A stretch of DNA of 64,000 nucleotides from Diphasiastrum complanatum (taxonomy: Eukaryota > Streptophyta > Lycopodiopsida > Lycopodiales > Lycopodiaceae). The stretch is taken from positions 11,700,539 to 11,764,538 of the forward strand of contig CM055106.1 in the NCBI GenBank assembly GCA_029204225.1, given 5' to 3'. Positions 33,535-45,776 of this stretch are shown here, piece by piece; positions within the stretch are counted from its first letter, which is position 1, and every line of letters starts with the position of its first letter. The position numbers and the translations under genes were made by a program. The notes beneath the pieces were generated by a model, which was not told where the DNA came from, did not search any database, and saw only the letters and a program-made list of their open reading frames with translations.

Positions 33535-34905
33535 TCATTGTTCCTCCAAAGTTTGGATAGTTTCGCCAAGATCTTTGTATTTGATCTCATTGTCTTTTAT
33601 GTACCTACAAAAAATTGACACAAATTGTGTTGCATTTAGAAATAAATCTTTTAAAGCAATAATCAAAGATTAGCTATTATATGACTAATTGTTGATATAA
33701 GCTATTAAAGAAGAATAAAAATGTTCACATCTACCTACCGGTCTACCATTGGAAATGAATCTGAAATATGTGGGTATATCATATTGTAGGAGCAATAGTT
33801 CCTTCGTAATATAACTTAGGCTCAAATCTTCCTCGACCTCAATATAAATTAGTCATCATTGTAACTTATGTCAATACTACTCACATTGTTCAAGGTCTTG
33901 ATCCAGTGGTACCATTTACTCTTTTTTTTTCTATTTGATAATGAAAACATATGGAGGACATTTTGATTCTGCATTCTATATCTCCATTTGATTTCTTATC
34001 CCAACCTTCCTCTATAAGCTAAAATATATACTTTTCGATAATTCTTTACATAAAAACATAGTTGGCATTTTCTGTACATTGACCCTTGCAAAAAAATTTC
34101 ACAAATATATTCAAAGAAACAAACCAACTTAATTGGACTGTTTTTGAGTTTGTACTTATCTTTAACAAAAATTTTACATCATTATATAGTTTACATCGAA
34201 ATGATTTTGAAACTGAGGCATCATCAGTAACCCATTCATGACTTCTAAAGCTAGATAGTGGAATGGAATATTTGTTTTCAAAGCCTCCCTTTAAATGGAA
34301 TGTACATTGATTTATAGAAAACGATTTGACAATCAACAAAATCTTTTGCAGCTCTACCTTTATATTGCAACTGTCCAATATCAAAGTGTCGTACATCCAA
34401 CACACCTACAAGAGATCCAGTTGGTTCCCATTCATTTATATTGAAAGGATATAAATTTGCAAGAGAAAAATGATCAGATTGGTGCTTTTAAAAAAAATGA
34501 TCCAAAATGAAAGAAATAGAAGTGCAAATAATGTACCAATACTCACAATTGTTTTTTTTTTTTGCGATCTTGACAGTTCAATCATTGCACATTTGAATGC
34601 ATATAATACAAATGTTGGACTAATATTTTGTATATAGATTTTCCTCCTGATAATGTTTTGAAATCCATAACTCTGGCCTTCGAATAAGATCACAATGATA
34701 ATTTTGTCTTCTTGCTTTTTTGAAAGGATCCTTTTAATGATGAATGCATCAAAACCCAAGAGTTTTTTGAATACTTTGTTGGCACCCATAATCCATTGTC
34801 ATCTTTCTCATTGAAGAGAATCACAAAGTCAATTGAGGAGCACGATTTTTTTATGGCATTGGCATACTTTTTTGCTCTTTCCCCTTTGGTGTTTGCCTCT
34901 TCCTC
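33535..34905 (-). pseudogene. hidden multi-exon gene or decayed gene, family not recognised
   Basis: Protein-like segments with splice-compatible edges line up on the minus strand. A, 34905-34570: KKYANAIKKSC, then FVILFNEKDDNGLWVPTKYS, frame-shifted later to LSKKQEDKIIIVILFEGQSY. B, about 34470-34130: EWEPTGSLVGVLDVRHFDIG, then, shifted, SIPLSSFRSHEWVTDDASVS. C, 34018-33885: LIEEGWDKKSNGDIECRIKM, an A8 run where the frame slips, KWYHWIKTLNN, then donor gtgagt. D, 33837-33735: VEEDLSLSYITKELLLLQYD and IPTYFRFISNGRPV, donor gtagat. E, 33593-33535: DNEIKYKDLGETIQTLEEQ and stop. D and E join in phase. The D-E segment weakly resembles the S5-fold part of MORC-like GHKL ATPases (NF.I...G.PV...I..DL); this is tentative. 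At least three single-base slips suggest a pseudogene or a poor-quality read. Confidence 0.4.
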
Positions 34906-35095
34906 CTAGAGGTGGTGAAGCAGGTCATCGAGAAACTCGTAATGCTAGGGTGATTGGCAAAATTTACAAGAGGGGCTTTTTCTTTGTTGCAATGCACTTG
35001 CGGCAAAACATGAGTTTGTTTCTGTTTCAAAATCTGCATCCATTCCTATTCATAGTCGTCTATGTCGTTGTGTTTATATATATGTGCATGCATGC

Positions 35096-35098
<3 letters not shown>

Positions 35099-35156
<58 letters not shown>
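35099..35156 (+). repeat. (TG)n microsatellite, 58 bp
   Basis: Pure TG, preceded by a mixed atatatgtgcatgcatgcgcg run. Confidence 0.97.
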
Positions 35157-35157
<1 letters not shown>

Positions 35158-35671
35158 ATATATAGATACTTGATCTACAACTTGCACAAGTTCATTTTAT
35201 TAAAGCTTTTCTACACAATCCTCGCCTCTCGGGTCTTCAAGGATGGTCTTTGAGCACCTACGTGATTGTTTATCTCTAGCCAATTTTCACGTCATCATAA
35301 AAGGTTGGGGCTTGATACTAGTCTCATGGCTTTATGCAAATGGAGCACACAAGCTAGCTACGCAATCAATGGGAGTTCACCCTAATGTACAACAGGATTT
35401 TGATTACATGGTTGTAACTTGTCTTTGTCAACATAAATAGCGAGATCATTGTTAGTGAAAGGTCCTAAGTGGGTGTCCATGGCTATGATTTCCAAGATGG
35501 CCCATCAAAATAACTAGCATACTATTGCCCCCCAACCGCCCCCAACCCCCCACCCTTCGCTCTGAAGATTTCTGGCCATCCCTCGCTCCCTTTCTTCCTT
35601 GGTTGTGGTTTTCCGGTGCATTAGTGCGAGAATCAGAGGAAGCACAAGGCAAGACGGGCGATCGATCAGCC

Positions 35672-36663
35672 ATGGGATCAGTTACCAAGGAGGATGTGGA
35701 GTCTACCCTCACGGCCAAGCTGCAACCAGCGCATCTGGTGAGCTCTTTCTTTCATTTTTCCTTTGCTTTGGTCGGACTGAGGTTAATGGTAGTGAACTGT
35801 GTGGAATATGTTTCCAGAATTTCGCATGATTGCTTGTTCTGCGTATCTGAGATTCAACAGTTTTTGTATGTTCTGATTTTAAGCTTAGTTTCTAGGCGTT
35901 CGTTTCAAAGATTCCTTCAGAAGTCTATTATGTTTTAGCATCTCTGGCTGTTATAGTAATTTGTTTCCATGTGTTTTTTCTTTGTTTCTACTTCACAAGC
36001 TTGAGGTATTATGATCTTTACAGATTGATACTATCTATTAGTGTAGTCTTTTTATTTTAATGTCATTTATGCATTTACGTCCATTTGTAACACTCTTGGA
36101 GCCCGCTTGAATAGGGTTGATACGGAATCAGTTCCACAATCAAAGGAAAAGGGAGCTTTTTGAGAGATTTTCATCTTATGTTGCTCTCGATTTTTAACGC
36201 TTTCAAGATCGTCTAGCTAGTCCTCAAGATGATGCTATTAGATTTTTCATTTCACTATTTTTAACTTTATGAGTTTCTTTCCGGGGAATTCTTCTTGGAC
36301 ATGCGGTCTGCTCACAGACAGTGGTTGATACATCCGGCGGGTAAGTAAATTTCCAAGTTTTCATTTATCTGATGTTTCTTGCTTGCTTGACTCGTCCTAA
36401 TAATCCAGTTATGAGATGAGTGCTCTCGATGCTTTCAGTTTGTATGCTTTGTTTGAGGTCAAGTAGTCGGATCTTATTCCAGATGTGGCGCCAGTTTTGA
36501 TATCGAAATAGCTTCGGCAAGTTTTGAAGGCAAACGGTTGCTAGAACGGCACCGATTGGTGAATACAGCTCTGACAGAAGAGCTGAAGCAAATTCACGCT
36601 TTGTCTATAAGCAAAGCACTCACACCTCAACAATGGCAAGATCAGCATCCGAGCACTGAATAG
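35672..36663 (+). CDS. BolA-like protein (cytosolic BOLA2 type), three exons
   Basis: Exons 35672-35737, 36318-36340 and 36483-36663, with GT/AG introns and matching phases, give an 89-residue protein. It starts MGSVTKEDVESTLTAKLQPA, continues HL-TVVDTSGG-CGASFDI and FEGKRLLERHRLVNTALTEE, and ends LKQIHALSISKALTPQQWQD plus a short tail. This is the whole single-domain BolA fold (beta-alpha fold with the conserved RHR-VN helix). Cys31 and His68 fall at the positions that bind a [2Fe-2S] cluster together with monothiol glutaredoxins in BOLA2 proteins. No transit peptide precedes it, so a cytosolic or nuclear place is inferred. The ATG at 35672 is the first in frame. A C-rich 5' stretch (35525-35560) may be the promoter or 5' UTR. 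No defect is visible. Confidence 0.93.
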
Positions 36664-38260
36664 TTTTGGAATGTGGTCGAGGATGTGTATCTGAATAGGT
36701 CTAAAATCTAGACTTCCCTACTTCAGTAATTACAAATTTGGAGTTTCGTATTATGTATTGGAACCAAGTGGTTGGATTATTGTAAGAACTCTGAGAATGC
36801 TGTCAATATGAATTGGTCAAGCCTTCTACAAGTGATATTTGTTATACAACCAGCCTTCTGTCGGTAAATAGCATTCTTAAAGAGATTGTTTTGGTCTCTA
36901 ATTTGTCGTCTCTGTTCTCGAGGATTCATGCCTACAAGAAATTTTAACCGTGGAGTTTTAAAGTATCGTATGAGTATGGTCTTTGAGGTGTCATTCAGGT
37001 GTCATTTTTGTCTTAAAGCACTCAAAATCATATTAACAAAAAGATTTAGAGTCAGCTTCTCTTTTTCATCTTTCATCAGATTGCAATAGAGCATGACCTT
37101 TGACGAAGTCACAAAGATCCATCTTCTGTTTTTCTCTTTATGACATATCCTTACCTTCTAGGAAGATGTATGCTTTGGTGCCAACCAAGAATTTGCAATC
37201 AAGAGATATTCTAAAGCCATGCTATGATACTCAATTGTTCATTGTCCTTGATTGGACATTCGTATTTCTCTTGTTTTCAATATAATTTGAATTATAATGG
37301 TTCAAATATTGTTAACATTGCAAAATCATATCTTCTTTGTTTAACTTGTAGATTGTGGTTTGTGGAAGTTGCCACTTGCTTGTAATCGATTTTGAAGCAT
37401 TCATTTATTGCTACTCTTATGCAAGTAGCTTACATTGTTATTTGGTTTTTATCTAAGCTTTGGAGTTGGTAACCCAACACATACATAAGCATAGTCAAGC
37501 CCCTTTTGACTTCCATAGTAGCCTAAAACAATGATGTAGCCTACTCTAAACTAGGTCTCGATTTTGATCCCTTAATTTTTAGCAAAACATACGTTGGAAG
37601 CCTTTTTCTCACTCACATTTTTGATGTCTAACAAGGTATTTCCTACTCATATTTCAAGTAGGTCTTTTATCCTATTAATAACTATTAAGAATTAGCCAAA
37701 AAAGCTCTAATCTACTTGCAATACCATTATGCATAATCATGATTATGTTAAGGTGCACTAACATACCTAGATGAATTTATTGTATCATATTTTGTTTTTG
37801 CACAAAATGTGTATTATACTAAAAGGATGTAATAATGCCTTTTAGTAGACAAAGAGGGACTAACTTTTGTATTAGTAAAGGTGCAAGGATTAGACTCGAC
37901 AATTAGATTGACAATAAGTACTTTTCAATGTTTGAGTTTGTATGCAATAGTGCAAAACATTTTGCATTCAGATTTAATCCATTTATGTTAATGTTTGGCT
38001 TTTAGCCATGTCCACCAATATTTGTTACACTCAAAAGTCTCAAGGTGTAAGTTGCAATTGATTTTTTTGCAATATAGGCAAGAAATGTGGTAGGTGGCTA
38101 CAAAAAGCATTTAATTTTGACTCAAGATTAAGCTCAATTTTATGCAAACCAAAGTCACTCACCTTAAGAGTTTGAGTTCAAAAATTAAGGATCTTATGAT
38201 CCCCCAATTTAGTCCAATCATATTCCATTGCGACAATTAGAGCTGAATTACTCTATTTCT
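36664..38260. other. BolA 3' flank and gene-free DNA
   Basis: AT-rich, short frames only. No retroelement motif is recognised before 38262. Confidence 0.45.
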
Positions 38261-38261
38261 A

Positions 38262-38445
38262 AACCCACGAACTCATTCTATAACTAAACACATCGAAGTT
38301 CAATTTCATTTCCTTCAAGAGAATCAAAGTTACTGTCCAACTGACAGTATGTTGGCTAATATCTTGACTAAACCTCTGTCGAGTGTAAAGCATGTTGTAT
38401 TATGTAGCTTGCTAAATTTCATTCAGGATCCTAGGAGTTAAGCTT
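38262..38445 (+). mobile_element. copia pol C-terminal end
   Basis: One frame reads TKHIEVQFHFLQENQSYCPT and MLANILTKPLSSVKHVVLCS, the usual copia end (HI-V-FHF, A-I-TKPL). It ends just before a polypurine tract. Confidence 0.8.
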
Positions 38446-38454
38446 AAAGGGGAG
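38446..38454 (+). promoter_or_regulatory. copia polypurine tract
   Basis: aaaggggag directly before TGTTGGAG. Confidence 0.75.
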
Positions 38455-39473
38455 TGTTGGAGTTAATCTTCACTCCGACTCACCCGAATTCGATTCTTCA
38501 GCACAACTACACTATGTAAATATACTCTTTCTCTATAATGGCATGCAACCTTACTCGCATAAGTCGAACGACCTATGCAATATATCGACTTGAAGCAGAA
38601 ACAGGATTGACTTCGTCGAAGTCCATGTCATCGACTTTATCGACTCAACTTCGTCGACATCCTGACATCAAACTCCATCGACATCGACATCTTCTCAAGA
38701 GCAAGCCAGTTGACTCGACTTGCCTGAAGTCTTCGACAATCGTCGATTGTTACCATTCAAAATGGAGCTCTTCCTCTGCCCTGTCCGACACAGATCGCGT
38801 CATAGCTCATTTCAGTACTTTGCAGTAACTGCATTACTTCACACTTGTTGCCCACATAGTTGTTATAACTGTTGCATGTATATACATAACGACAACACAT
38901 GATATATATATATATATATATATAGATGCAAGTGAGTCACATGAATGAATGTAATCAAAGTCAATTAGTGGAAGCATGATTTAGAGTTCCTTCGTGAACT
39001 CCATTGTATCAAAATTATCTGATTCCATAGGATCAGAGATCTTAGAGAGAGTGAAAGTAATCCAAGAAGTAGAGCAGTATTCAATCTGTAACTAGCGTAG
39101 TAAGATCACAACACACGATGCGCTATTACTGTGAACCATTCTCGGGCACAGGATCGTGATCTGATAGTTGTATTCACAACAACTTAATTCAGATTCTCTA
39201 TTTTCTTATGTGTGTTCCATTGTGAATGCTTTTTGATAATTTATGTCTCGTACACTGATACTCGCTCCATGACTCACTCGAAATATCTAATCTCGAAAAA
39301 AACATGGTTGTCTTAGACGCCTAACTGTTTCTCTCCCTTCATGGTTGTCTTCGACACCTACAAGATATTTCTCCCATAGATCTAAGTTATATATATAATC
39401 TGGTAAAGATCCTATTATATTTGCATGTTGATTTCTCTCTAATCATTCTGCATCCATACATAGAAACCCAACA
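38455..39473 (+). mobile_element. copia LTR, about 1,019 bp
   Basis: Begins TGTTGGAGTTAATC after pol and PPT and ends near GAAACCCAACA. It contains a dense run of tcgac motifs (38565-38755), an (AT)n run at 38902-38924 and gagagagtg-type sequence. The sequence right after it (gctgatatcaaaacag) resembles a weak primer binding site, so this could also have served as a 5' LTR. Confidence 0.7.
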
Positions 39474-39549
39474 AGCTGATATCAAAACAGTAGAAACCCA
39501 ATAGAAATGGTCGCTCCACTTGCCACACTAATATTCCTTCCCTCCTTAA

Positions 39550-40254
39550 AATCATTTGCGTCAGAAAATGATGTACCCATCAGGGAGGGACCAATCATAC
39601 CGATAGTGGCATAGAGAGAACATCCTTCATTTTCGTCGATTTCTTCACTCTTATAGGTATCTTCATAGGCCGTCTTTTGAGTTCTTCGAGATCATAAAAT
39701 TGATCCATGGTCTCATGCTGGTCTTCTATTCCATGTCGGACCTGTTGTTGCTCACCCACACTTATTGCTTCAAACTGATCTTCAGTAGCAAACTAGAATT
39801 GATCTTGACCTTGATAATCACCATCATTGAACTCTAGCTCATCCTGACCACTGAATGGTTCAATTGCTTCATCTATAGAGCAATCTTCAATGACTGGTTC
39901 GTGTTGTTCTTTGTTTTGCTGATCGTTGTTGAAATGTTCAGTGCTATGGTCAAGTTCAGAAGTGTCATTGTAGTCCTAATACTAATCATCATTAGCAAAA
40001 TCGTCGTTCTGGTCTTGATACTGATTGTCATCAACGAGCTCGTCGCCTTGCTCGTAATCTTTGATGTAATCGTCACCTTGATCCCAATATTCCTCCCCAT
40101 CATTGTCATAACTGTCATTATAGTATGACTGATTGTCATCCTCTTGCTCATAATTCCAATTCATTGGAATTTGTAATTGTGGATTGCAAACTTGGGATGA
40201 ACTTTGAAATGGTATGGAACCTAGATTTAACAAGGTGCAGTTAAGCAGTGACAA
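39550..40254 (-). pseudogene. acidic Asp/Tyr/Gln-rich ORF, broken
   Basis: The minus strand encodes MNWNYEQEDDNQSYYNDSYD and further acidic Gln/Asn-rich sequence with three in-frame stops. It ends in a more ordinary EELKRRPMKIPIRVKKSTKM. Composition resembles the acidic spacer after the zinc knuckle in the copia gag at 32.8 kb, but no alignment is convincing. Probably retroelement-derived. Confidence 0.3.
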
Positions 40255-43200
40255 TAGGCATGAATTTTAAATTAGAGAAAATACAAAGAACTTCGAAGGG
40301 GGTCAAATATTGGTACAAAAAGACTTCTACATTGTCAATCTTGTTGAGCTGATGAATTTTGTTTTTCATGGCATCGAAATTTGAGCTCAAATAGATGAGA
40401 TACAGTAATTTAAAGAAATAAATTATAAAATGTGTACAACTTAGGACAAATGGGCCTAAAACAAATATTAATGACAAAAATGATGACCACTGTACTCAGC
40501 ACAATGAACTGAGCAATTTTCATTTTTACAACACTGAATTCCGACGTTAAAACGAAAAATATATAGAGGTTTGGAAATGTAAAATGGAGGAACTTAGAAA
40601 TAGGGCCCTTTTTTGAAAATTTTGGTTTTCTTGGAGCATTGGACAGCTGAAGAAACGAAAACCGTAAGAAAATCATGGAATTTGACAGTATTTTTTTTTC
40701 TTTCGATTACTTGGATGAACTTCCCATGTGTTCGCAGAAGAAACACAGACCCTAAATGTTTTTTGGAAAAAACCAGAAATTGTTTTTTCGTCGAACACCT
40801 GAATGGAAGGTGAGGGAAGAATATTCGAGGAATATTTTTGCGGACTATTCCGAGGACAACAAGGCGGAGGTCTCTGGTACTCTTCCACAAAGAGAAAAAA
40901 AGAGAGAGATGGGGGCCGTCGGATCTGGGCGTTGAGTTTGATGGTCGGATGTGTTTTTTTTTCTTTTAAAGCCTTCAAAATGAAAAATCTGAAATTTTTT
41001 ACAAAGGGACAAAACTTCCAAAATGAAATTTTGAAGTCATTCTCTCCCAAAAATCCTACCAAAACTAGGATTTGACCTCTTTCACAAAAATTGCCATAAC
41101 TTTGCCAATTCTTAACCAAATTGGTTGGAAATTGGCTCAGATTCAAGTTGAGACTGAGATCTACATCCTATAAAATTATAGTAAAAAAGATTGCAAAAAC
41201 TATCACTAACTAAAATTTGGAATGAAATCACAAAAATGGCCATAACTTGGTCGTTATAGCTCTAAATCAAAAAATCTCAGTACCTCCAAAAAGCTAAAAG
41301 AAAGATCTACTAGTATAAAACAAGAGACTACAAAAAAAAAAAAAATGAGAATGTAAAAAGTGGAACCAAAACATTCTGAAAATCGAAAATAAAACAAGAA
41401 ACTCGTGAAGAAAAGACCACCAAACCTTAGCATTAAAACATATAATCCATTCATGAACATCAAATTACAATATAAATACAAGAAATCAAGAAAACTAGTC
41501 AAAAATCAAGAAGATAGAAAAAGATAGCAAAACTATAGGGCCTATTTCTAGACCATGATCAAAGCTCTCATGTGATTGTAGGCACATGAACCACCATTTC
41601 CATCAAGAAAGCTCTCAAAGAGAAGCTTCAAGATCTCTTAAAACTCAAAATTATCAAAATGAACAATAGCCTCCAAATTTAGCACGACTTCAGCTATTTA
41701 TAGTGATCATTTGTGCCTCTACTATAAGTTTGGGGACTTATTTGGCTAATCCGGGCCTTACAACCATTATTATAAGTCCGCTATTCACAAATATGGCGCG
41801 GTTGTTCTAGCCTCTTCATTAACAATCCTAATGACTAATTCTAGTCTAATTTAGCTCCATGGCCATATTTGGCAATTTCTTAGTAAGCTCATAGGCTAAT
41901 TACAGGTAGCACATGACAATTATAGAACATGGTGAGGTTGGAAAGTAATGGCAGTAGGTAGCAACTTTCAAGTCCTCCTCAAGGATCAAAGTCTAGGATG
42001 TCAAATCAATAGAACTAAAGGGAACAGATGGTGGATCAGACCTACCCAACCAACCTAGATAAAAATGATCTAGTCCCCAAGCTATGGACCAAGGCAATGA
42101 CTCAATAGGAGAGATGCCATACCAGAAGCATGTAGCTACAATCCACCAAAATCAAGTTCTCGTCATGGAGAGGCCTATGGATATACTTATACCCTCCAAG
42201 GTTGCAACCCAACTAGGAGTGATATGAGACCTCTCATTAAGATACATCAGCAACCAGATTGACGACTTATCTATGGGTCACTACTAGTTCCATATACGTC
42301 CACTATCATGATTTTTCTACATGCCATGAGTTTCCCAACACCTCATAATCATAATTAATCTATAGGTCAAGGTAGGCCTACTGACCTCATTATCATTTTA
42401 GGCCAAATCACTTGGAGTAGGCCGATACCCTAAACCGTAAACCTAGAATGTGAAGACAAAAATTGCTCATGGTAGTGGATGTTACATTCTATTAGATGAT
42501 GTATCAAGATTCTAGCTTTTGCATATAGATTTTGCTTGATTCAATATTTTGCATTTTTCGTAAAATCCTAAATTTGATAGGATCTATTAAAAACTCAAAA
42601 TGGGCCCTTTGCGAAAATGCTCTTTTTTATTTCGCACGCTTTAAACGTTCGAGTGGCCCAAAAAATTGTGTCCATCTGTGACGAACTGTAATAGTACTTG
42701 ACGGACAAAAATGTTTTTGGCATTCCCGGCCAAAATTTGGAGATTTCAAAAAATCCTACCAGGTAGAACAAACGATTGTGACTGGACCACCGTAATTGCC
42801 CGAATACTCATTTGCTACCCGTATTTGTAAACTCGAGGTTAATTTGGATTCAATGTTCATTAACTGTAGTTAACTAATCCCCGTAGTTTAGGAACTTCTT
42901 GTCATTCTTAGGTATACTTCTCATTTTCTTCATTCTCTTCGTTCTCATTCGTAATCAGCTTCCATAGACATATTTTGGACTGATGGCGACACATAATTGG
43001 AGACCAAGATGAATCATTGATGCTATGAATATTTGCAATGAAACAAATGCAAAAGTTCAATGAATACCAAGAATATATTGTAAATATTAGTGGATTTTGA
43101 TGCATCCTTCTTCAAAAGTCTCTTTTCGAAAAAGAAAAAGATCATATAACATATATAGAAGCTATTGGAAAGGAAGGATAATGGATTTCAAAGTATCAAT

Positions 43201-43400
43201 AGCTGGTCAATCTATCAGGGTTGTTTTAGTTTAGCATGCTTATCTTCACAAAGAGCTCAACATCCAGGATTTGAATCCAGATGATAGAAGAAAATACAAT
43301 TGTAAGTATGTGATTACTATGTACATATTCAAATTAATTTTTTTTTGTATTAGCATTTTCTTTATATTAAATTTTTCTCACAATATTTTTGTTGGTTTTG
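40255..43400. other. no gene; likely untranslated retroelement and intergenic DNA
   Basis: Contains ggccgtcggatctgggcgtt (40915) and two gccataactt(t/g)g blocks (41091 and 41240), phrases of a kind I associate with plant LTR-element untranslated regions. No coding motif on either strand. Confidence 0.35.
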
Positions 43401-44750
43401 CATATTTATATCCATCAAATTTCGTTGAATGGCAATTCTCTGTCCCATCGGATCGGCGCGCGTGTGCACAAAGTTGCTGTTGTAAAGCTACCTTTACAAG
43501 CTTTACTTCCGGCGCCATCGGCGCCAACAGCGCCCCTGCTGCTCCCGGTGCCACTGTGACCAGAATCCAGCCGGCGCCAAGTTCCTATGGCTGAAAATCT
43601 TTGATCGGTTCTAGCGGAGTCCAGAGAGCTCAGATCGATGTGCAATCACCTCACACGATCTAGGCATGATTAAAGGAAGCCTGGGGATCAATAAAATCTA
43701 GAGAGAGAAAATGACTTTCTAGAAAGAGAAAATTTTAGAGAGAGAAAAACGTGCTTTACTAGCTTGGGTAGAGTGCTTGGTATGAGGGGGGGGGGTGCCG
43801 AATCACACCAATACTATAGGGGAGTGCGGGTTGCGACTCAGGGCAAGCTCCAACCAAGTCTCAGCCTCCCTTGCTGGAATGTTGTCATGGCTCTCGCCTT
43901 GGCATGCTAGCGCCCCGGAGACTAGGGTCGGTCACACACTTGAAATGTAACCTTCTCAGATTTATCAATAAAGTGGGATTTTTCTCAAACTGACTCTGAT
44001 TACCTTCTGGGTTTCAGTGTTCGGTAAAAGCGCCAGTTGTAAGGCCGCTTCCAAATTTTTAAGTTGGCACATAGCTGAGGGTTGTATCACGGGATGCCAG
44101 CGGTATGCCGTCAGGACCATTCGGTCCGTGGCGCTAGCGGTATGCTGTCGGGACCATTTGGTCCAGGAACTGGTTGTCTCCATATCTGTCGCGGCTTGTG
44201 GTTCTGAGTGTTCCTTGCATGAACGTGAATGGGTTAAGCTCTTGGGGAACGGGCTCTAACATGTCGGCTGAGTTGGATGGCTTGCTTGGGTGGAAGTTAC
44301 CTGTTTATGGCTGTCCAGTCTGGCGTGGCGCCAGGTTGGCTTCCAACGCTCGTGACGAAGCTTTCAGTTGGTTAAGTCTGATGTAAGTCAGACCGCTTGC
44401 TTGGAATGGATGTTACTCGTTTGTAACAAAGCTTCGAGTTGGTCAAGTTTGATGTATGTCGGGCGGCTTGCTTGGAGGGAAGTCACCCACATCGGGACCC
44501 CCGATCTGGCATGGCGCCAGGTTGGATCTCAATGTTGGTTTTCGGAACTTCAAGCTGGTTAAGTCTGATCGTTGTTGGCGAGTTGGCTGCTTGTATGTCA
44601 AGTGGGTTTGGATGGCAAGAGTTGAAGGCTGGGAAGCTAAGTCGTGGTTCCCGGCTCCCTTTGGGATGCCTGCGCTACAGTAATAGTGAGACACTGGAAG
44701 AGATGCACTGATATTATGAAATATATGTAATGTTAAGTGTGAAGTAGGGT
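43401..44750. other. GC-rich block with tandem repeats, no gene
   Basis: Sharply GC-richer than its surroundings. Frames on both strands lack domains. Contains a 37-bp tandem duplication at 44100-44166 (gcggtatgc-gtc-ggaccat) and three imperfect units at 44280-44600 sharing cggcttgcttgg, tggcgccaggttgg and agctggttaagtctgat. Likely an LTR or leader of an unplaced element. Confidence 0.4.
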
Positions 44751-44849
44751 TAGGTTTAGGGCTTAACTAGGAAGTGTTTACTTAGCCTTGGGAGTAGCAA
44801 AGTTCTTGCTTAGGCCATTGTTCGTTGTTTCAAGTCTTTGGATCGAATC

Positions 44850-45190
44850 TGAGTCTTCATACTTTTCGCATTACTGATCTTTGTTTTTTGGACAATCACA
44901 CACTTCGAAATCTTTGCAAATTATAATCAAATTTCAAATCTTTGCCAAAGTGAGAAATCTAGAATATTCTCTTTAAAAATTAGAAAATTTTCTTTAAAGT
45001 TTCATCTTATCCGTGCTAATATCAATTCAACGCGCGAAAGCCCAAAAAGATGTAAAATCTATTTTGTCTATTGTCCATACTTATCAAATCAATGTGCGAA
45101 CAACCAAGTCAAGGACTAGGAGTCAGACCTGTGTAGGCTGAACCGATATCCGGGCGTGAAATTCGAACATAGCCTACGGATAAAGTTTTT
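44850..45190 (+). mobile_element. diverged copia leader, related to 31400-31800
   Basis: Shares cttcatac-tttc-gattactgatct, cacttcgaaatct and gaaatctagaatattc in the same order with the leader of the 30759 copia element. The palindromic ~80-bp repeats are not preserved; only one gatatccgg remnant remains. Confidence 0.55.
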
Positions 45191-45776
45191 TTTATGGTCA
45201 TGTTTGTGCTTATGTAGAGCGGAGCTTCGAAATTGATCGCCCTCGTGAGTTTCCACGAATGCATCGTATATCTAGGTACAAAATTTGGCGACCATTAAGC
45301 CTAATGATGAATATTAAAGTCTTTAATGATAGACCATTCATTACTTTTCAGTGTGGGTACCGTGGTTTAGTATTATTGTTGGTGGACGTTTACAGCCCCA
45401 GATTGTATGACAAATGTATGGCTGTTATTACAAGCACACTTAACTAATTAATGCATGAAATTAGAGCTAGTTTTAACCACAGTAGTTAAAATGGGGGCAT
45501 TATCAAAAACTCTATAAATGGCAACCAAACGGTACCAGTTTCCATTCTCTCTCCCAAAGTCAAACTTATAAAAGGGCCCATTTGAGCCCATATTTCTCCT
45601 AATGTCTTGATTTTAAGTTGCTGGACTTTTTCAAGAATGTGTTTCAATCTTAAGTGTTAGAAAAAGTTCACCATATTGTGTTTAGATATATTGTGATCAA
45701 GAAATCAACATCCTATGTGCTAGAGAGTGCTAAGTGCATTGAAACAAGTTCAAACAAAACATCATATCATTGCAAC

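Noticed and set aside
30759-35000. A complete copia element from the 30759 LTR
   Set aside because: Only the 5' LTR to the protease start is present; no integrase, RT or matching 3' LTR follows.
35062-35253. Cys-Val repeat protein
   Set aside because: Translation of the (TG)n tract.
40613-41146. Overlapping 90-157 codon frames on both strands
   Set aside because: Poly-A/T-driven Lys/Phe-rich translations without motifs in probable retroelement UTR.
43401-43645. Ala/Gly-rich frame in the GC-rich block, considered as a gene start
   Set aside because: No conserved motif, frames open on both strands because of high GC, no splice-supported continuation.
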